Assembly: GCA_020881835.1 (NCBI GenBank)
Contig: CP052876.1
Coordinates: 1,178,001-1,242,000, forward strand
DNA length: 64,000 bases
Direction of reading: 5' to 3'
DNA from: Kineosporiaceae bacterium SCSIO 59966
Lineage (GTDB): Bacteria > Actinomycetota > Actinomycetes > Actinomycetales > SCSIO-59966
Shown: piece by piece, positions 1-8,082 of the stretch
Layout: the number at the start of each line of letters is the position of its first letter
Position numbering within the stretch: position 1 is the stretch's first letter
Made by a program: the position numbers and the translations under genes
Notes under the pieces: model-generated
What the model was told of the DNA's origin: nothing
What the model saw: only the letters and a program-made list of their open reading frames with translations
The model's database searches: none

Positions 1-722
1 GTCACCCGGCCGTGGGGGCGGAACGGGGTCTTCAGGGTCGCCAGGCCGTCCGCCGTGGTCCCCGGCCGCGGCGGCTCGTCGGCCACCGCCAGCCCCCACC
101 CCTGCTCGGCGCTGCGGACGGCGACGGGGACGAGGTCCGGCTGGACCTTGCCTGCGGCGTAGGCCGCGGCGAGCCGCTGCTGGCTGAGGACGGCGAAGGC
201 GTCGGCGCGCTCCTTGGTCAGGTGCGGGAACCGGTCGTGCAGGTTCTCCGCCGTCGCGCCCATGGACAGCGCGGAGGGGTCGACGAGCCGCTCGGCGACG
301 AGCCGGGGGTTCGGGTCGACCGCCTCGCCCATCGGGTGCCGGCCCATGTGCTCGACCCCGCCGGCGACCACGACGTCGTAGGAGCCGAAGGCGATCCCCG
401 CCGCGGTGGTCGTCACCGCGGTCATCGCACCGGCGCACATCCGGTCGATCGCGTACCCCGGCACGGACGCCGGCAGGCCGGACAGCAGGGCCACCATCCG
501 GCCGATCGTCAGACCCTGGTCGCCGATCTGCGTCGTGGCCGCGACCGCCACCTCGTCGACACGCTCGGGCGGTAGAGCGGGGTTGCGGCGCAGCAGCTCG
601 CGCACGCAGGCCACGACGAGGTCGTCGGCGCGGGTCTGCGCGTACATGCCCTTCTCGCCGGCCTTGCCGAAGGGGGTTCGGACGCCGTCGACGAAGACGA
701 CGTTCCGGAGGGTGCGGGGCAC
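1..722 (-). CDS. Thiolase (acetyl-CoA C-acyltransferase), 3' end beyond window
   Basis: The reading frame begins at a GTG (722) with a GGGAGG ribosome site about 8 nt upstream and runs off the left edge, so only about the first 240 residues are present. The N-terminus (VVFVDGVRTPFGKAGEKG) and the nucleophile motif around Cys96 (DRMCAGAMTAV) are those of thiolases, followed by the VVVAGGVEHMG block. Family members catalyse thiolytic cleavage in fatty-acid beta-oxidation or the reverse condensation; this one resembles the degradative FadA/FadI type, but the C-terminal Cys and His motifs are outside the window. It reads away from the RNase D gene downstream on the same strand. Confidence 0.9.
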   Translation of the reverse strand, partial: MPRTLRNVVFVDGVRTPFGKAGEKGMYAQTRADDLVVACVRELLRRNPALPPERVDEVAVAATTQIGDQGLTIGRMVALLSGLPASVPGYAIDRMCAGAMTAVTTTAAGIAFGSYDVVVAGGVEHMGRHPMGEAVDPNPRLVAERLVDPSALSMGATAENLHDRFPHLTKERADAFAVLSQQRLAAAYAAGKVQPDLVPVAVRSAEQGWGLAVADEPPRPGTTADGLATLKTPFRPHGRV

Positions 723-820
723 GGGGCCTCCCGGTCGGGACGGTGGGTGGTGTGCGCGCCTCAGGCTACTCACCGGTAACTGCTGGCTGGTAGCGGCCGC
801 CGTGGTGGCGCCGGTCACGG

Positions 821-2044
821 TCAGGTGACCGCTGCGCCCTCGCCGGCCAACGCGGCGGCGAGCGGACCCGCCAGGAGCGACACCTGCCACGGCCGCGCCC
901 CACCGGTCCGCAGCCGGTCGGCCACGTCCTGGGGTTCGGCAGGGTCCGGCGGGTCCCAGCACAACCGGCGCAGCAGGTCGGGCTGCAGCAGGTTCTCCAC
1001 CGGGACGGCGTGCTCGCGGGACAGCCCAGCGACGGCCTGCCGGGCTGCGGCCAGACGCGCTGCGGCGTCCGGGTTGCGGTCCTTCCACAGCCGGGCCGGA
1101 GGCGGGCCGTCGCTGGCCAGCGACGGGGTGGGCAGCTGGTCGTCGGGGAGCCGGCGGGCCCGGTCGACGGCGGCGAACCAGCGGGTGGCGATCCTGCGGT
1201 TGGCCGGTCCGGAGAACACCGGCAGAGCGGTGAGCTCGGGCACCGACGCCGGCATCGCCGCGGCAGCGGCCACGATCGCCCGGTCGGGCAGCACCCGCCC
1301 CGGCGCCAGGTCCCGCCGGCGGGCCATCTCCTCCCGCACCTGCCACAGCTCTCTGACGACGGCGAGCTGACGGCGTCCGCGGACGGTGTGCAGGCCGGAC
1401 GTGCGCCGCCAGGGCTCGAGCCGCGGGGCCGCCGGGGCGGCGTCCCGGACGGCGGCGAACTCCTGGGCCGCCCAGTCCGACTTGCCCTGCGCGGCCAGCT
1501 CCGCGGCCAGGGCGTCGCGCAGGTCCAGCAGGACGTCGACGTCCAGGGCCGCGTAGGTGAGCCACTCGGCCGGCAGCGGCCGGGTGGACCAGTCCACGGC
1601 GGAGTGCTCCTTGGCGAGCTGCCAGCCGAGCATCCGCTCGACCACCGCCGCCAGCCCGACCTTCTCGAAGCCGGCCAGCCGGGCGGCCAGCTCGGTGTCG
1701 AACAGCTCGCCACCGGGTCGTAGGCCAACCTCGGCCAGGCAGGGCAGGTCCTGGGACGCCGCGTGCAGCACCCACCCGGCGTCCGCCAGAGCCTCGCCGA
1801 GCACGGCGAGGTCGTCGAACGGGACCGGGTCGACCAGCACGGTGCCGGTACCGGCCCGGTGCAGCTGGACGAGGAAGGCCCGCTGGCCGTAGCGGTAGCC
1901 GGAGGCGCGCTCGGCGTCGACGGCGACCGGTCCGGTGCCGGCGGCCAGCCGCTGCGCGACCGCCTGCAGCGCGGCCGGGGTGTCGGTCACCTCCGGGACG
2001 CCGCCGCGCGGGCTGGTCAGCGGTCGCGGCTCGCGAGGGTCCAT
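821..2044 (-). CDS. rnd: Ribonuclease D-type 3'-5' exonuclease with HRDC domain
   Basis: A 407-residue protein. The N-terminal half carries the DEDD exonuclease pattern: PVAVDAERASGYRYGQ (Exo I, about residues 38-53), WVLHAASQDLPCL (Exo II) and LTYAALDVDVLLDL (Exo III, about 180-193). The C-terminal part is an HRDC-like helical nucleic-acid binding region. RNase D enzymes trim 3' ends of stable RNAs such as tRNA precursors. Pairing with a thiolase gene is seen in other actinobacteria and is probably not functional. The start is the ATG at 2044; GTGs downstream are possible but would cut the exonuclease fold. Confidence 0.9.
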   Translation of the reverse strand: MDPREPRPLTSPRGGVPEVTDTPAALQAVAQRLAAGTGPVAVDAERASGYRYGQRAFLVQLHRAGTGTVLVDPVPFDDLAVLGEALADAGWVLHAASQDLPCLAEVGLRPGGELFDTELAARLAGFEKVGLAAVVERMLGWQLAKEHSAVDWSTRPLPAEWLTYAALDVDVLLDLRDALAAELAAQGKSDWAAQEFAAVRDAAPAAPRLEPWRRTSGLHTVRGRRQLAVVRELWQVREEMARRRDLAPGRVLPDRAIVAAAAAMPASVPELTALPVFSGPANRRIATRWFAAVDRARRLPDDQLPTPSLASDGPPPARLWKDRNPDAAARLAAARQAVAGLSREHAVPVENLLQPDLLRRLCWDPPDPAEPQDVADRLRTGGARPWQVSLLAGPLAAALAGEGAAVT

Positions 2045-2069
2045 GGGAACACCGTAGGCGGCGCCCCGG

Positions 2070-2672
2070 TCAGGAGATCACTCCGGCGCGCAGTGCCACG
2101 ACCGTCATCTCGGCCCGGTCCCCCGTGCCGAGCTTGCGGGCGATCCTGGCCAAGTGGCTCTTCACCGTCAGGCCGGACAGGCCGAGGGCCTCGCCGACCT
2201 CACGGTTGGAGTGGCCGTCCGCGACGAGCTGCAGCACCTCGATCTCCCGCTGGGAGAGACCCCTGACCGACTCGGGGACCGGTTGCGCCGGTTCCGGGCG
2301 CGGGACGGCGTCGGTCAGCATCAGGCAGCGGACCCCCCCACGGACCGCGGCCCGCAGGGTGTAGGGGTCGATGTCGTTGGCCAGCACGACGGTGCGGCGC
2401 CAGCCGGCGCTGCGCAGGTCGCGGACGAGGCCGATGCCGGACCCGTCGGGCAAAGTCACCTCGACGACCGCCACGTCGGGGTTGCGGGGCAGCACCGCCC
2501 GCCGTGCCTCGCCGACCGTGCGGGCCGCGACCACGTCGCTGGCACCGAGCACTCGCAGCAGCCGCACGGCCGTCTCCCGGGCCGCCGCGGTCTGCACCGC
2601 GACCAGTGCGGTGGACCGGCCGGCCTGCCGGACGACGGAGCGGGCGACGGCACCCTCCATGACAGCGGTCAT
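2070..2672 (-). CDS. LuxR-family transcriptional regulator with degenerate receiver domain
   Basis: A 200-residue two-domain protein. The C-terminal ~65 residues form a LuxR/NarL helix-turn-helix (LSQREIEVLQLVADGHSNRE, then LGLSGLTVKSHLARI). The N-terminal ~120 residues follow a receiver fold, but the usual acidic pair after the first strand is missing (ALVAVQTA) and the phospho-acceptor position reads Glu71 (DVAVVEVTLPDGSG) instead of Asp. I infer a response-regulator-like protein that is not switched by ordinary Asp phosphorylation. No histidine kinase is adjacent. Two in-frame ATGs (2672 and 2660) could start it; the longer form is given. Confidence 0.88.
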   Translation of the reverse strand: MTAVMEGAVARSVVRQAGRSTALVAVQTAAARETAVRLLRVLGASDVVAARTVGEARRAVLPRNPDVAVVEVTLPDGSGIGLVRDLRSAGWRRTVVLANDIDPYTLRAAVRGGVRCLMLTDAVPRPEPAQPVPESVRGLSQREIEVLQLVADGHSNREVGEALGLSGLTVKSHLARIARKLGTGDRAEMTVVALRAGVIS

Positions 2673-2738
2673 GGCCGGTTCATCGGTGCGCGCGCGGCCG
2701 ACCTTGACGGTTCGGCGACGAGCAGTCCCGGCGGGCGC

Positions 2739-3314
2739 TCAGCGCAGCCGGCGAGGCAGGGCGGCCACACCCTCCGGCAGCGGCGGCAGGCCGGCGACCG
2801 TGCACAGCAGGTCCCCCCAGCCGCGCAGGTGCGGCTCCAGGTCGTCCCCGACCGGGGTCCACGAGGCACGGACCTCCAGCTCGACGCTGGCCGGGCGGTC
2901 GCCGAGCGCGGCGAACCCCTCGGACAGCACCCGGGTGACCGTGCCGCCGATGGCCACGGCGTCGGCGCCGGCCTGCGCGAGGGACTCCTCCAACCAGGCC
3001 CAGCCGACCTGACCGAGCAGCGGGTCGAGCCCGGTCTCCGGCTCCAGCTCGGCGCGCACGAACGTCACCGCCCGGTAGGTGCCTTCCCAGGCGTCCTGCC
3101 CGGCCGGGTCGTGCAGCAGGACGAAACGGCCGGTGGCCAGCTCGGCGCCCCCCATGACGACGTCGGCGGTGACCGCGACCGCGTAGGGGGCGATCCGCTG
3201 GGGGCCGGGGACCTCGGTCAGCACGACCTCCGGGCGCAGCCGGGCGGCACGCAACGAGGCCACCGCGCGCAGGAAGCCCTCCGGCGCGGGCCCGGGGACG
3301 TCACCGACCGCCAC
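2739..3314 (-). CDS. DUF3000 family protein
   Basis: A 191-residue protein if started at the GTG at 3314 (VAVGDVPGPAPEGFLRAV); a longer frame extends to 3509 but overlaps the divergent hemE start and its extra residues are Arg/Ala-rich low-complexity. The body (LRPEVVLTEVPGPQRIAPYA, LATGRFVLLHDP, WLEESLAQAGADAVAIGGTV) matches the actinobacterial DUF3000 family, which lies next to hemE in many genomes. The function is unknown; no transmembrane segment or signal peptide is visible. Confidence 0.78.
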   Translation of the reverse strand: MAVGDVPGPAPEGFLRAVASLRAARLRPEVVLTEVPGPQRIAPYAVAVTADVVMGGAELATGRFVLLHDPAGQDAWEGTYRAVTFVRAELEPETGLDPLLGQVGWAWLEESLAQAGADAVAIGGTVTRVLSEGFAALGDRPASVELEVRASWTPVGDDLEPHLRGWGDLLCTVAGLPPLPEGVAALPRRLR

Positions 3315-3442
3315 GGCCGCAGGGTACGTGCGCCACGTCGGCTGACCGTGGAGGCCGCAGCGGAACCGGCGCGCCGCGGCGTCCGGGTGCCGGCGCCGGT
3401 GCCGGCGTCCGGGTGCCAAGAGCCGACTGAGAGGATCCGGAC

Positions 3443-4525
3443 GTGCGCGAGGACCTGCAGAACAGCCCGTTCCTGCGTGCGTGCCGCCGCGAGCCGGTGC
3501 CGCACACACCCGTGTGGTTCATGCGCCAGGCCGGTCGCTCGCTGCCGGAGTACCGCCGGGTGCGAGAGGGCACGACGATGCTCGAGGCGTGCCAGCGTCC
3601 CGAGCTCGTCACCGAGATCACCCTGCAGCCGGTGCGCCGCTACGGGGTGGACGCGGCGATCCTCTACTCCGACATCGTCGTCCCGCTCGTCGCCGCAGGG
3701 GTCGACCTCGACATCGTCCCGGGCACCGGGCCGGTCGTCGCCGAGCCGGTCCGGGACGCCGCCGCCGTCCGGGCCCTGCCCCCGCTGGACGCCGGCCAGG
3801 TCGGCTTCGTCGCCGACGCCGTCCGGATGCTCGTCGCCGAGCTCGGGCCCACTCCGCTGATCGGGTTCGCCGGCGCGCCGTTCACCCTCGCCAGCTATCT
3901 CGTCGAGGGCGGTCCGAGCCGTCACCACGAGCGGACCAAGGCGCTCATGTACGGCGACCCGGCCACCTGGACCGCCCTGATGGAGTGGCTCACCGAGGTG
4001 ACGACGACGTTCCTGCGCGCCCAGGTCGAGGCGGGGGCCAGCGCCGTCCAGCTCTTCGACTCGTGGGCCGGTGCGCTGTCGCTGGTCGACTACACCGCGC
4101 TGGTCCAGCCGTGGTCGGCCCGGGTGCTCGCCGGCGTGGCCGACCTCGGCGTGCCGCGGATCCACTTCGGTGTCGGTACCGGTGAGCTGCTCGGGGCGAT
4201 GGCCGCGGCGGGGGCGGACGTCGTCGGCGTCGACTTCCGGGTGCCGCTGGACGAGGCTGCCCGCCGGGTCGGCCCCGGCCACGCGCTGCAGGGCAACCTC
4301 GACCCGGCCACCGTGTTCGCCCCGTGGGAGGCCGTCGCCCCGCGAGTCCTGGCCACCCTGCAGGCCGGCCGGGCCGCCGAGGGGCACGTGTTCAACCTCG
4401 GGCACGGGGTCATCCCCACCACCGACCCGGACGTGCTCGCCCGCGTCGTCGACCTCGTGCACGAGGCCAGCGCCGCTGACCAGGCCAGCGCCGCCGACCA
4501 GGCCAGCCCTGCGGGCGGCCGGTGA
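3443..4525 (+). CDS. hemE: Uroporphyrinogen decarboxylase
   Basis: A 360-residue HemE, which removes the four acetate carboxyls of uroporphyrinogen III to give coproporphyrinogen III in the cytosol. Both family signatures are present: [15 protein letters not shown] (residues 24-38, with the substrate-binding Arg pair) and [17 protein letters not shown] (about 141-157). The start is a GTG. The C-terminus ends in two copies of a six-residue repeat (ASAADQ) beyond the usual end, encoded by an 18-bp duplication at about 4470-4505. The stop overlaps the cgoX start by 4 nt (GTGA), so the two are probably translationally coupled. Confidence 0.97.
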   Translation: MREDLQNSPFLRACRREPVPHTPVWFMRQAGRSLPEYRRVREGTTMLEACQRPELVTEITLQPVRRYGVDAAILYSDIVVPLVAAGVDLDIVPGTGPVVAEPVRDAAAVRALPPLDAGQVGFVADAVRMLVAELGPTPLIGFAGAPFTLASYLVEGGPSRHHERTKALMYGDPATWTALMEWLTEVTTTFLRAQVEAGASAVQLFDSWAGALSLVDYTALVQPWSARVLAGVADLGVPRIHFGVGTGELLGAMAAAGADVVGVDFRVPLDEAARRVGPGHALQGNLDPATVFAPWEAVAPRVLATLQAGRAAEGHVFNLGHGVIPTTDPDVLARVVDLVHEASAADQASAADQASPAGGR

Positions 4526-5955
4526 CCGCCGTGGACGGACGTCGTCCCCGGGTCGCCGTCGTCGGTGGCGGGATCAGCGGGCTGACCGCGGCCTGGGCCC
4601 TGGACCGCGCCGGCGACTGCGACGTCGTCCTGCTCGAGCAGGCCGGGCGCACCGGGGGGGTGCTCCGGCGGGCCCCGGTACCCGGCGCCCCCGGCGGGCT
4701 CGTCGTCGACGTCGGACCGGAGGCCGTGCTGGCCCGGCGGCCCGAGGCGTTGCGCCTGATCGAGGAGGTCGGGCTCGGGGATGACGTCGAGCACCCGGTG
4801 ACGACCCGCTCGTCGGTGTTCACCCGCGGCCGGCTGCACCCGATGCCGCCTGGCACCCAGATGGGCGTCCCCGGTGACCCGCAGACCCTGCGTGGCCTGC
4901 TCACCGACGAGGAGGTGGCCCGGGCGGCCGCCGAGCCGTCGCTGGCGCACGACCCCGTCACCGGCGACGTCGACGTCGCGTCGTGGGTCGCCGGCCGGGT
5001 CGGCACGGCCGTCGTCGACCGTCTCGTCGAGCCACTGCTGGGTGGCGTGTACGCCGGGCACGCCGGCCGGCTCTCGCTGCGGGCGACCGTCCCCCAGCTG
5101 TGGCCGGTTGCGACGTCCGGGACGTCGGTCGTCGAGGCGGTCGCGGCTCGTTCCGGCGCGGGAGCGGGGACCGCGGCCGGAGGACCGGTGTTCGCCGGCG
5201 TCCGCGGCGGGGTGGCCCGGCTGGCCGAGGAGCTCACCCGGCAGCTCGCCGTGCGGCACGAGGTGCGCACCAGGGCCGCCGTCCACCGCCTCGAGGCCCG
5301 CTCCGGCGGTGGTTGGCGTCTGTGGGTGGGCCCGCGGCCGGACCCGGAGGCGCTCGACGTCGACGGTGTCGTGCTCGCCGTGCCCGCGGGGCGGGCCGCT
5401 CGCCTGCTCGACGGGGTGGCCGCGGCCGCGGCCGGCCCACTGGCCGGCGTCCGGACGGCGAGCACCGCTGTGCTCACTGTCGTCCTGCCGCCCGGGACCC
5501 TCGACGGACTCGGCGACGGCGGCCCGCTGTCCGGGGTGCTCGTCCCGCCCGTGGAGGGCCGGCTGGTCAAGGCGATGACCTTCTCCAGCGCCAAGTGGGG
5601 ATGGGTGAGCCAGGCGGCGGACGGTCATGACGTCGTCCGGCTCTCGGTCGGGCGGGAGGGTGAGCAGGCGGACCTGCAGCGGCCGGACGACGAGCTGCTC
5701 GCCGCCGCTCTCGCCGACGCCGCGGGCATTCTGGGCCGACCCCTGCGCCCGGTCGCCACGCTCGTCACCCGGTGGGGCGGGGCGCTGCCGCAGTACGGCG
5801 TCGGCCACATCGACCTCGTCGACCGGGTCCGGGACGCGGTCGCCCGGCACCGCGCTCTCGCGCTGGCGGGGGCGACGTTCGGTGGCGTCGGGATCCCGGC
5901 CTGCGTCGCGACCGCGGAGGCGGCCGTGCAGCAGGTGCTGGCCGATCTCGGCTGA
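4522..5955 (+). CDS. cgoX: Coproporphyrinogen III oxidase, oxygen-dependent (HemY/HemG type)
   Basis: A 477-residue FAD flavoprotein with the dinucleotide motif [15 protein letters not shown] (residues 13-27). An oxidase of this family next to hemE and chdC in an actinobacterium is expected to act in the coproporphyrin-dependent pathway, oxidising coproporphyrinogen III to coproporphyrin III, although annotators often label it protoporphyrinogen oxidase. C-terminal motifs ([15 protein letters not shown] and [17 protein letters not shown]) close the FAD site. Translation starts at a GTG inside the hemE stop. A perfect hairpin follows the stop codon at once. Confidence 0.93.
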   Translation: MTAVDGRRPRVAVVGGGISGLTAAWALDRAGDCDVVLLEQAGRTGGVLRRAPVPGAPGGLVVDVGPEAVLARRPEALRLIEEVGLGDDVEHPVTTRSSVFTRGRLHPMPPGTQMGVPGDPQTLRGLLTDEEVARAAAEPSLAHDPVTGDVDVASWVAGRVGTAVVDRLVEPLLGGVYAGHAGRLSLRATVPQLWPVATSGTSVVEAVAARSGAGAGTAAGGPVFAGVRGGVARLAEELTRQLAVRHEVRTRAAVHRLEARSGGGWRLWVGPRPDPEALDVDGVVLAVPAGRAARLLDGVAAAAAGPLAGVRTASTAVLTVVLPPGTLDGLGDGGPLSGVLVPPVEGRLVKAMTFSSAKWGWVSQAADGHDVVRLSVGREGEQADLQRPDDELLAAALADAAGILGRPLRPVATLVTRWGGALPQYGVGHIDLVDRVRDAVARHRALALAGATFGGVGIPACVATAEAAVQQVLADLG

Positions 5956-5980
5956 GGGGCGTCGTGGGCTCTGACGCCCC
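5956..5980 (+). terminator. Hairpin directly after cgoX, probable terminator
   Basis: GGGGCGTC (5956-5963) pairs perfectly with GACGCCCC (5973-5980) across a 9-nt loop and begins at the base after the cgoX stop. There is no U-tract, as is common in high-GC actinobacteria. It would separate hemE-cgoX transcripts from the repeat array and chdC. Confidence 0.6.
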
Positions 5981-5997
5981 GCGTCGAGCGGCGCAAC

Positions 5998-6273
5998 CCA
6001 CGTCAAGCCCGCATGACGTGGGCCGGGAGGGGGTCGCGACCACGTCAAGCCCGCTTGACGTGGGCCGGGAGGGGGTCGCGACCACGTCAAGCCCGCTTGA
6101 CGTGGGCCGGGAGGGGGTCGCGACCACGTCAAGCCCGCTTGACGTGGGCCGGGAGGGGGTCGCGACCACGTCAAGCCCGCTTGACGTGGGCCGGGAGGGG
6201 GTCGCGACCACGTCAAGCCCGCTTGACGTGGGCCGGGAGGGGGTCGCGACCACGTCAAGCCCGCTTGACGTGG
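5998..6273. repeat. 42-bp tandem repeat, 6 full units plus a partial one, each with a palindrome
   Basis: Units start at 5998, 6040, 6082, 6124, 6166 and 6208, with a partial seventh at 6250-6273. Each unit holds an 11-bp inverted repeat CCACGTCAAGC / GCTTGACGTGG separated by CC, followed by an 18-bp linker GGCCGGGAGGGGGTCGCGA minus its first base. Units 2-6 are identical to the base; unit 1 has one change in the right arm (GCATGACG). The seven palindromes sit between cgoX and chdC, ending about 45 bp before the chdC start. Because 42 is divisible by three, all frames stay open across it, giving spurious 14-residue repeat peptides. Confidence 0.97.
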
Positions 6274-6317
6274 GGCCCACCTCGTGGCCGTAGGACGCGA
6301 CGGGGGAGAATGCTGGC

Positions 6318-7025
6318 ATGGCCGAGAAGACCCCACCGGGCCCCAGCGCCCGGGAGATCAACGACACGATCCGGTACACGATGTGGTCGGTCTTCCGGGC
6401 CCGTCCCGGCGCCTTGCCTACCGACCGCGCGGACCTCGTCGCCGAGGTCGAGGAGCTGCTCGCCGACCTCGGTGGCAAGGACCTCGTCGTGCGCGGCTGG
6501 TACGACGTCGCGGGCCTGCGCGCCGACGCCGACCTCATGGTGTGGTGGCACGCCCCGGACGTCGAGACCGTCCAGGACGCCTACCGCCGGCTGCGGCGTA
6601 CTCGGCTCGGGCAGGGGCTGGAGCCGGCCTGGTCCGCCGTCGCCCTGCACCGGCCGGCCGAGTTCAACAAGGGCCACGTGCCGGCGTTCATGGCCGGCGA
6701 GGACCCGCGCGGCTACGTGTGCGTCTACCCGTTCGTGCGGTCCTACGACTGGTACCTGCTGCCGGAGGAGGAGCGGCGGACGATGCTGCGGGACCACGGG
6801 ATGGCTGCGCGCGGCTACCCCGACGTCCGGGCGAACACGGTCTCCTCGTTCGCCCTGGGCGACTACGAGTGGATCCTCGCGTTCGAGGCTGACGAGCTGC
6901 ACCGCATCGTCGATCTCATGCGTGACCTGCGGGCGACCGAGGCCCGGCGGCACGTCCGCGAGGAGATCCCGTTCTTCAACGGTCCGCGGGTGCCGCTGGC
7001 CGAGCTCGTCACCGGACTGCCCTGA
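6318..7025 (+). CDS. chdC: Coproheme decarboxylase (HemQ, chlorite dismutase-like)
   Basis: A 235-residue member of the chlorite dismutase structural family. It converts coproheme III to haem b by two peroxide-dependent decarboxylations, the last step of the coproporphyrin pathway. Tyr143 in RSYDWYLLP fits the catalytic tyrosine, and His160 in [11 protein letters not shown] fits the proximal haem ligand. Length is normal and no secretion signal is seen. It starts at an ATG 45 bp after the 42-bp palindrome array, so that array forms its upstream region. The ferrochelatase partner (cpfC) is not in the window. Confidence 0.96.
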   Translation: MAEKTPPGPSAREINDTIRYTMWSVFRARPGALPTDRADLVAEVEELLADLGGKDLVVRGWYDVAGLRADADLMVWWHAPDVETVQDAYRRLRRTRLGQGLEPAWSAVALHRPAEFNKGHVPAFMAGEDPRGYVCVYPFVRSYDWYLLPEEERRTMLRDHGMAARGYPDVRANTVSSFALGDYEWILAFEADELHRIVDLMRDLRATEARRHVREEIPFFNGPRVPLAELVTGLP

Positions 7026-7067
7026 GGTCCACCCGGCCCCCGGCCGGACAGCCCCGCGACCCGCCCC

Positions 7068-7573
7068 GTGATCATGCAGTCCCGCCACCCTGCGACCCGC
7101 CCGTGATCAGTCGAAAATCCCCTCTTCGTGATCATGCAATCCCGCCACCCCAGTCGTCGCCGCCTGCCCGCAAAGTGCTGAGTTCGGGGCGCGACACGCC
7201 GGCAAAGCTCTGACGGATCCAGCATTCTGTGGCCGCCGCCAGGGACTCCCGGCCTACGCGGGTGGCGGGATTGCATGAACGTGTCATGGCCGCTGGCGGC
7301 CACCCCGAGAGATGAAAGCGGGGAAAGTGGTCATGGCAGGCCACGTCGGGTCAGGCGTCTCGACCACAGAATGCTGCGTGCGGCACAGTTCGGCCGGCGT
7401 GTCGTGCCACCAACCCAGCATTCTGTAAGCGGGCGGTGGGTGCTGCTGGGGTGGCGGGAGTGCATGATCACGAGTGGGTCGTGCGGGGGTGGCGGGAGTG
7501 CATGATCACGGGTGGGTCGTGCGGGGGTGGCGGGAGTGCATGATCACGAACGAGGATTTTCGACTGATCACGG
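7068..7573. repeat. Composite intergenic repeat, site A (two elements head to head)
   Basis: This gap between convergent chdC and the GNAT gene is almost all repeat. Left part: GTGATCATGCAGTCCCGCC at 7068, then TGATCAGTCGAAAATC (7104-7119), then GTGATCATGCAATCCCGCC (7128-), then a decayed hairpin (7172-7231) and GGTGGCGGGATTGCATGA (7261-). Right part: an intact hairpin 7365-7426 (arms CACAGAATGCTG and CAGCATTCTG), then three copies of GGTGGCGGGAGTGCATGATC starting at 7450, 7488 and 7526, an exact 38-bp period, then GATTTTCGACTGATCA (7555-7570). The same modules recur at five other intergenic sites in the window. Confidence 0.9.
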
Positions 7574-7635
7574 GGAGAGGTACGGGGAGGCGGGGTCAGG
7601 GGTGGGGGAGGGGGAGGGGGAGGGGGGAGCGGAAG
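7574..7635 (+). other. G-rich tract with G-quadruplex potential
   Basis: The plus strand carries at least eight runs of four to six G with 1-3 nt loops between 7574 and 7628 (for example GGGGTGGGGGAGGGGGAGGG). It sits immediately after the last module of repeat site A and just before the 3' end of the minus-strand GNAT gene. Function unknown; the sequence pattern is suitable for quadruplex formation or simply a polypurine block. Confidence 0.6.
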
Positions 7636-7637
7636 GG

Positions 7638-8075
7638 TCAAGGGTCGCGGCGCATGGGAACGTGCGGGATGCCGTCCTCGAGGAACTCCGGACCTGTGGC
7701 GGTGAACCCGAACCGCGCGTACCACCCCGTCAGGTGCGCCTGCGCATCGAGCACGACCGGTCGCTCGTCGTGACGCGCCAGCACGTCCCGCACCAGCACC
7801 TCCGCCAGGCCTCTCCCGCGCATGGCCGGGTGGGTGACGACCCGCCCGACCCGGCGGACGTCGTCCGGCTCGGCCAGCACCCGCAGGTACGACGCCACCG
7901 CGAGCCCGTCGTCGGCGATCCACACGTGCTCGGTGCCGGCCTCCACGTCCCGGCCGTCGAGCTCTGGGTAGGGGCACTGCTGCTCGACGACGAACACGTC
8001 GACCCGCAGCCGGACGATCGCGTGCAGCGTCGACGGGTCCAACTCGGACCAGGCGGCCCGCCGGACCCGCCTCAC
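7638..8075 (-). CDS. GNAT-family N-acetyltransferase (ElaA-like)
   Basis: A 145-residue acetyltransferase if started at the GTG at 8075, 7 nt after the msrB stop. The N-terminus (LHAIVRLRVDVFVVEQQCPYPELDGRD) is typical of ElaA-type GNATs. The acetyl-CoA loop is VVTHPAMRGRGLAEVLV (motif A, R/Q-x-x-G-x-G/A) and the C-terminus has GWYARFGFTATG (motif B). The substrate is unknown. Close spacing behind msrB suggests one transcript. A longer upstream frame would overlap msrB and is rejected. Confidence 0.85.
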   Translation of the reverse strand: MRRVRRAAWSELDPSTLHAIVRLRVDVFVVEQQCPYPELDGRDVEAGTEHVWIADDGLAVASYLRVLAEPDDVRRVGRVVTHPAMRGRGLAEVLVRDVLARHDERPVVLDAQAHLTGWYARFGFTATGPEFLEDGIPHVPMRRDP

Positions 8076-8082
8076 CGGTCGT

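Noticed and set aside
2739-3509. Longer 256-residue form of the DUF3000 protein
   Set aside because: The added N-terminus is low-complexity, overlaps the hemE start on the other strand and exceeds the usual family length.
5998-6273. CRISPR array reading of the 42-bp repeats
   Set aside because: The units are contiguous and identical through their whole length, so there are no variable spacers, and no cas genes are near.
4090-6336. Minus-strand 748-residue frame across hemE, cgoX and the repeats
   Set aside because: It is antisense to two well-supported haem genes and gains length from the open 42-bp repeats.
6013-7071. Protein frames with 14-residue repeats across the palindrome array
   Set aside because: They exist because 42 is a multiple of three; they overlap cgoX and chdC in wrong frames and have no ribosome site.
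7450-7570. CRISPR-like array at repeat site A
   Set aside because: The linkers between the motif copies are identical, so this is tandem duplication and not repeat-spacer structure.
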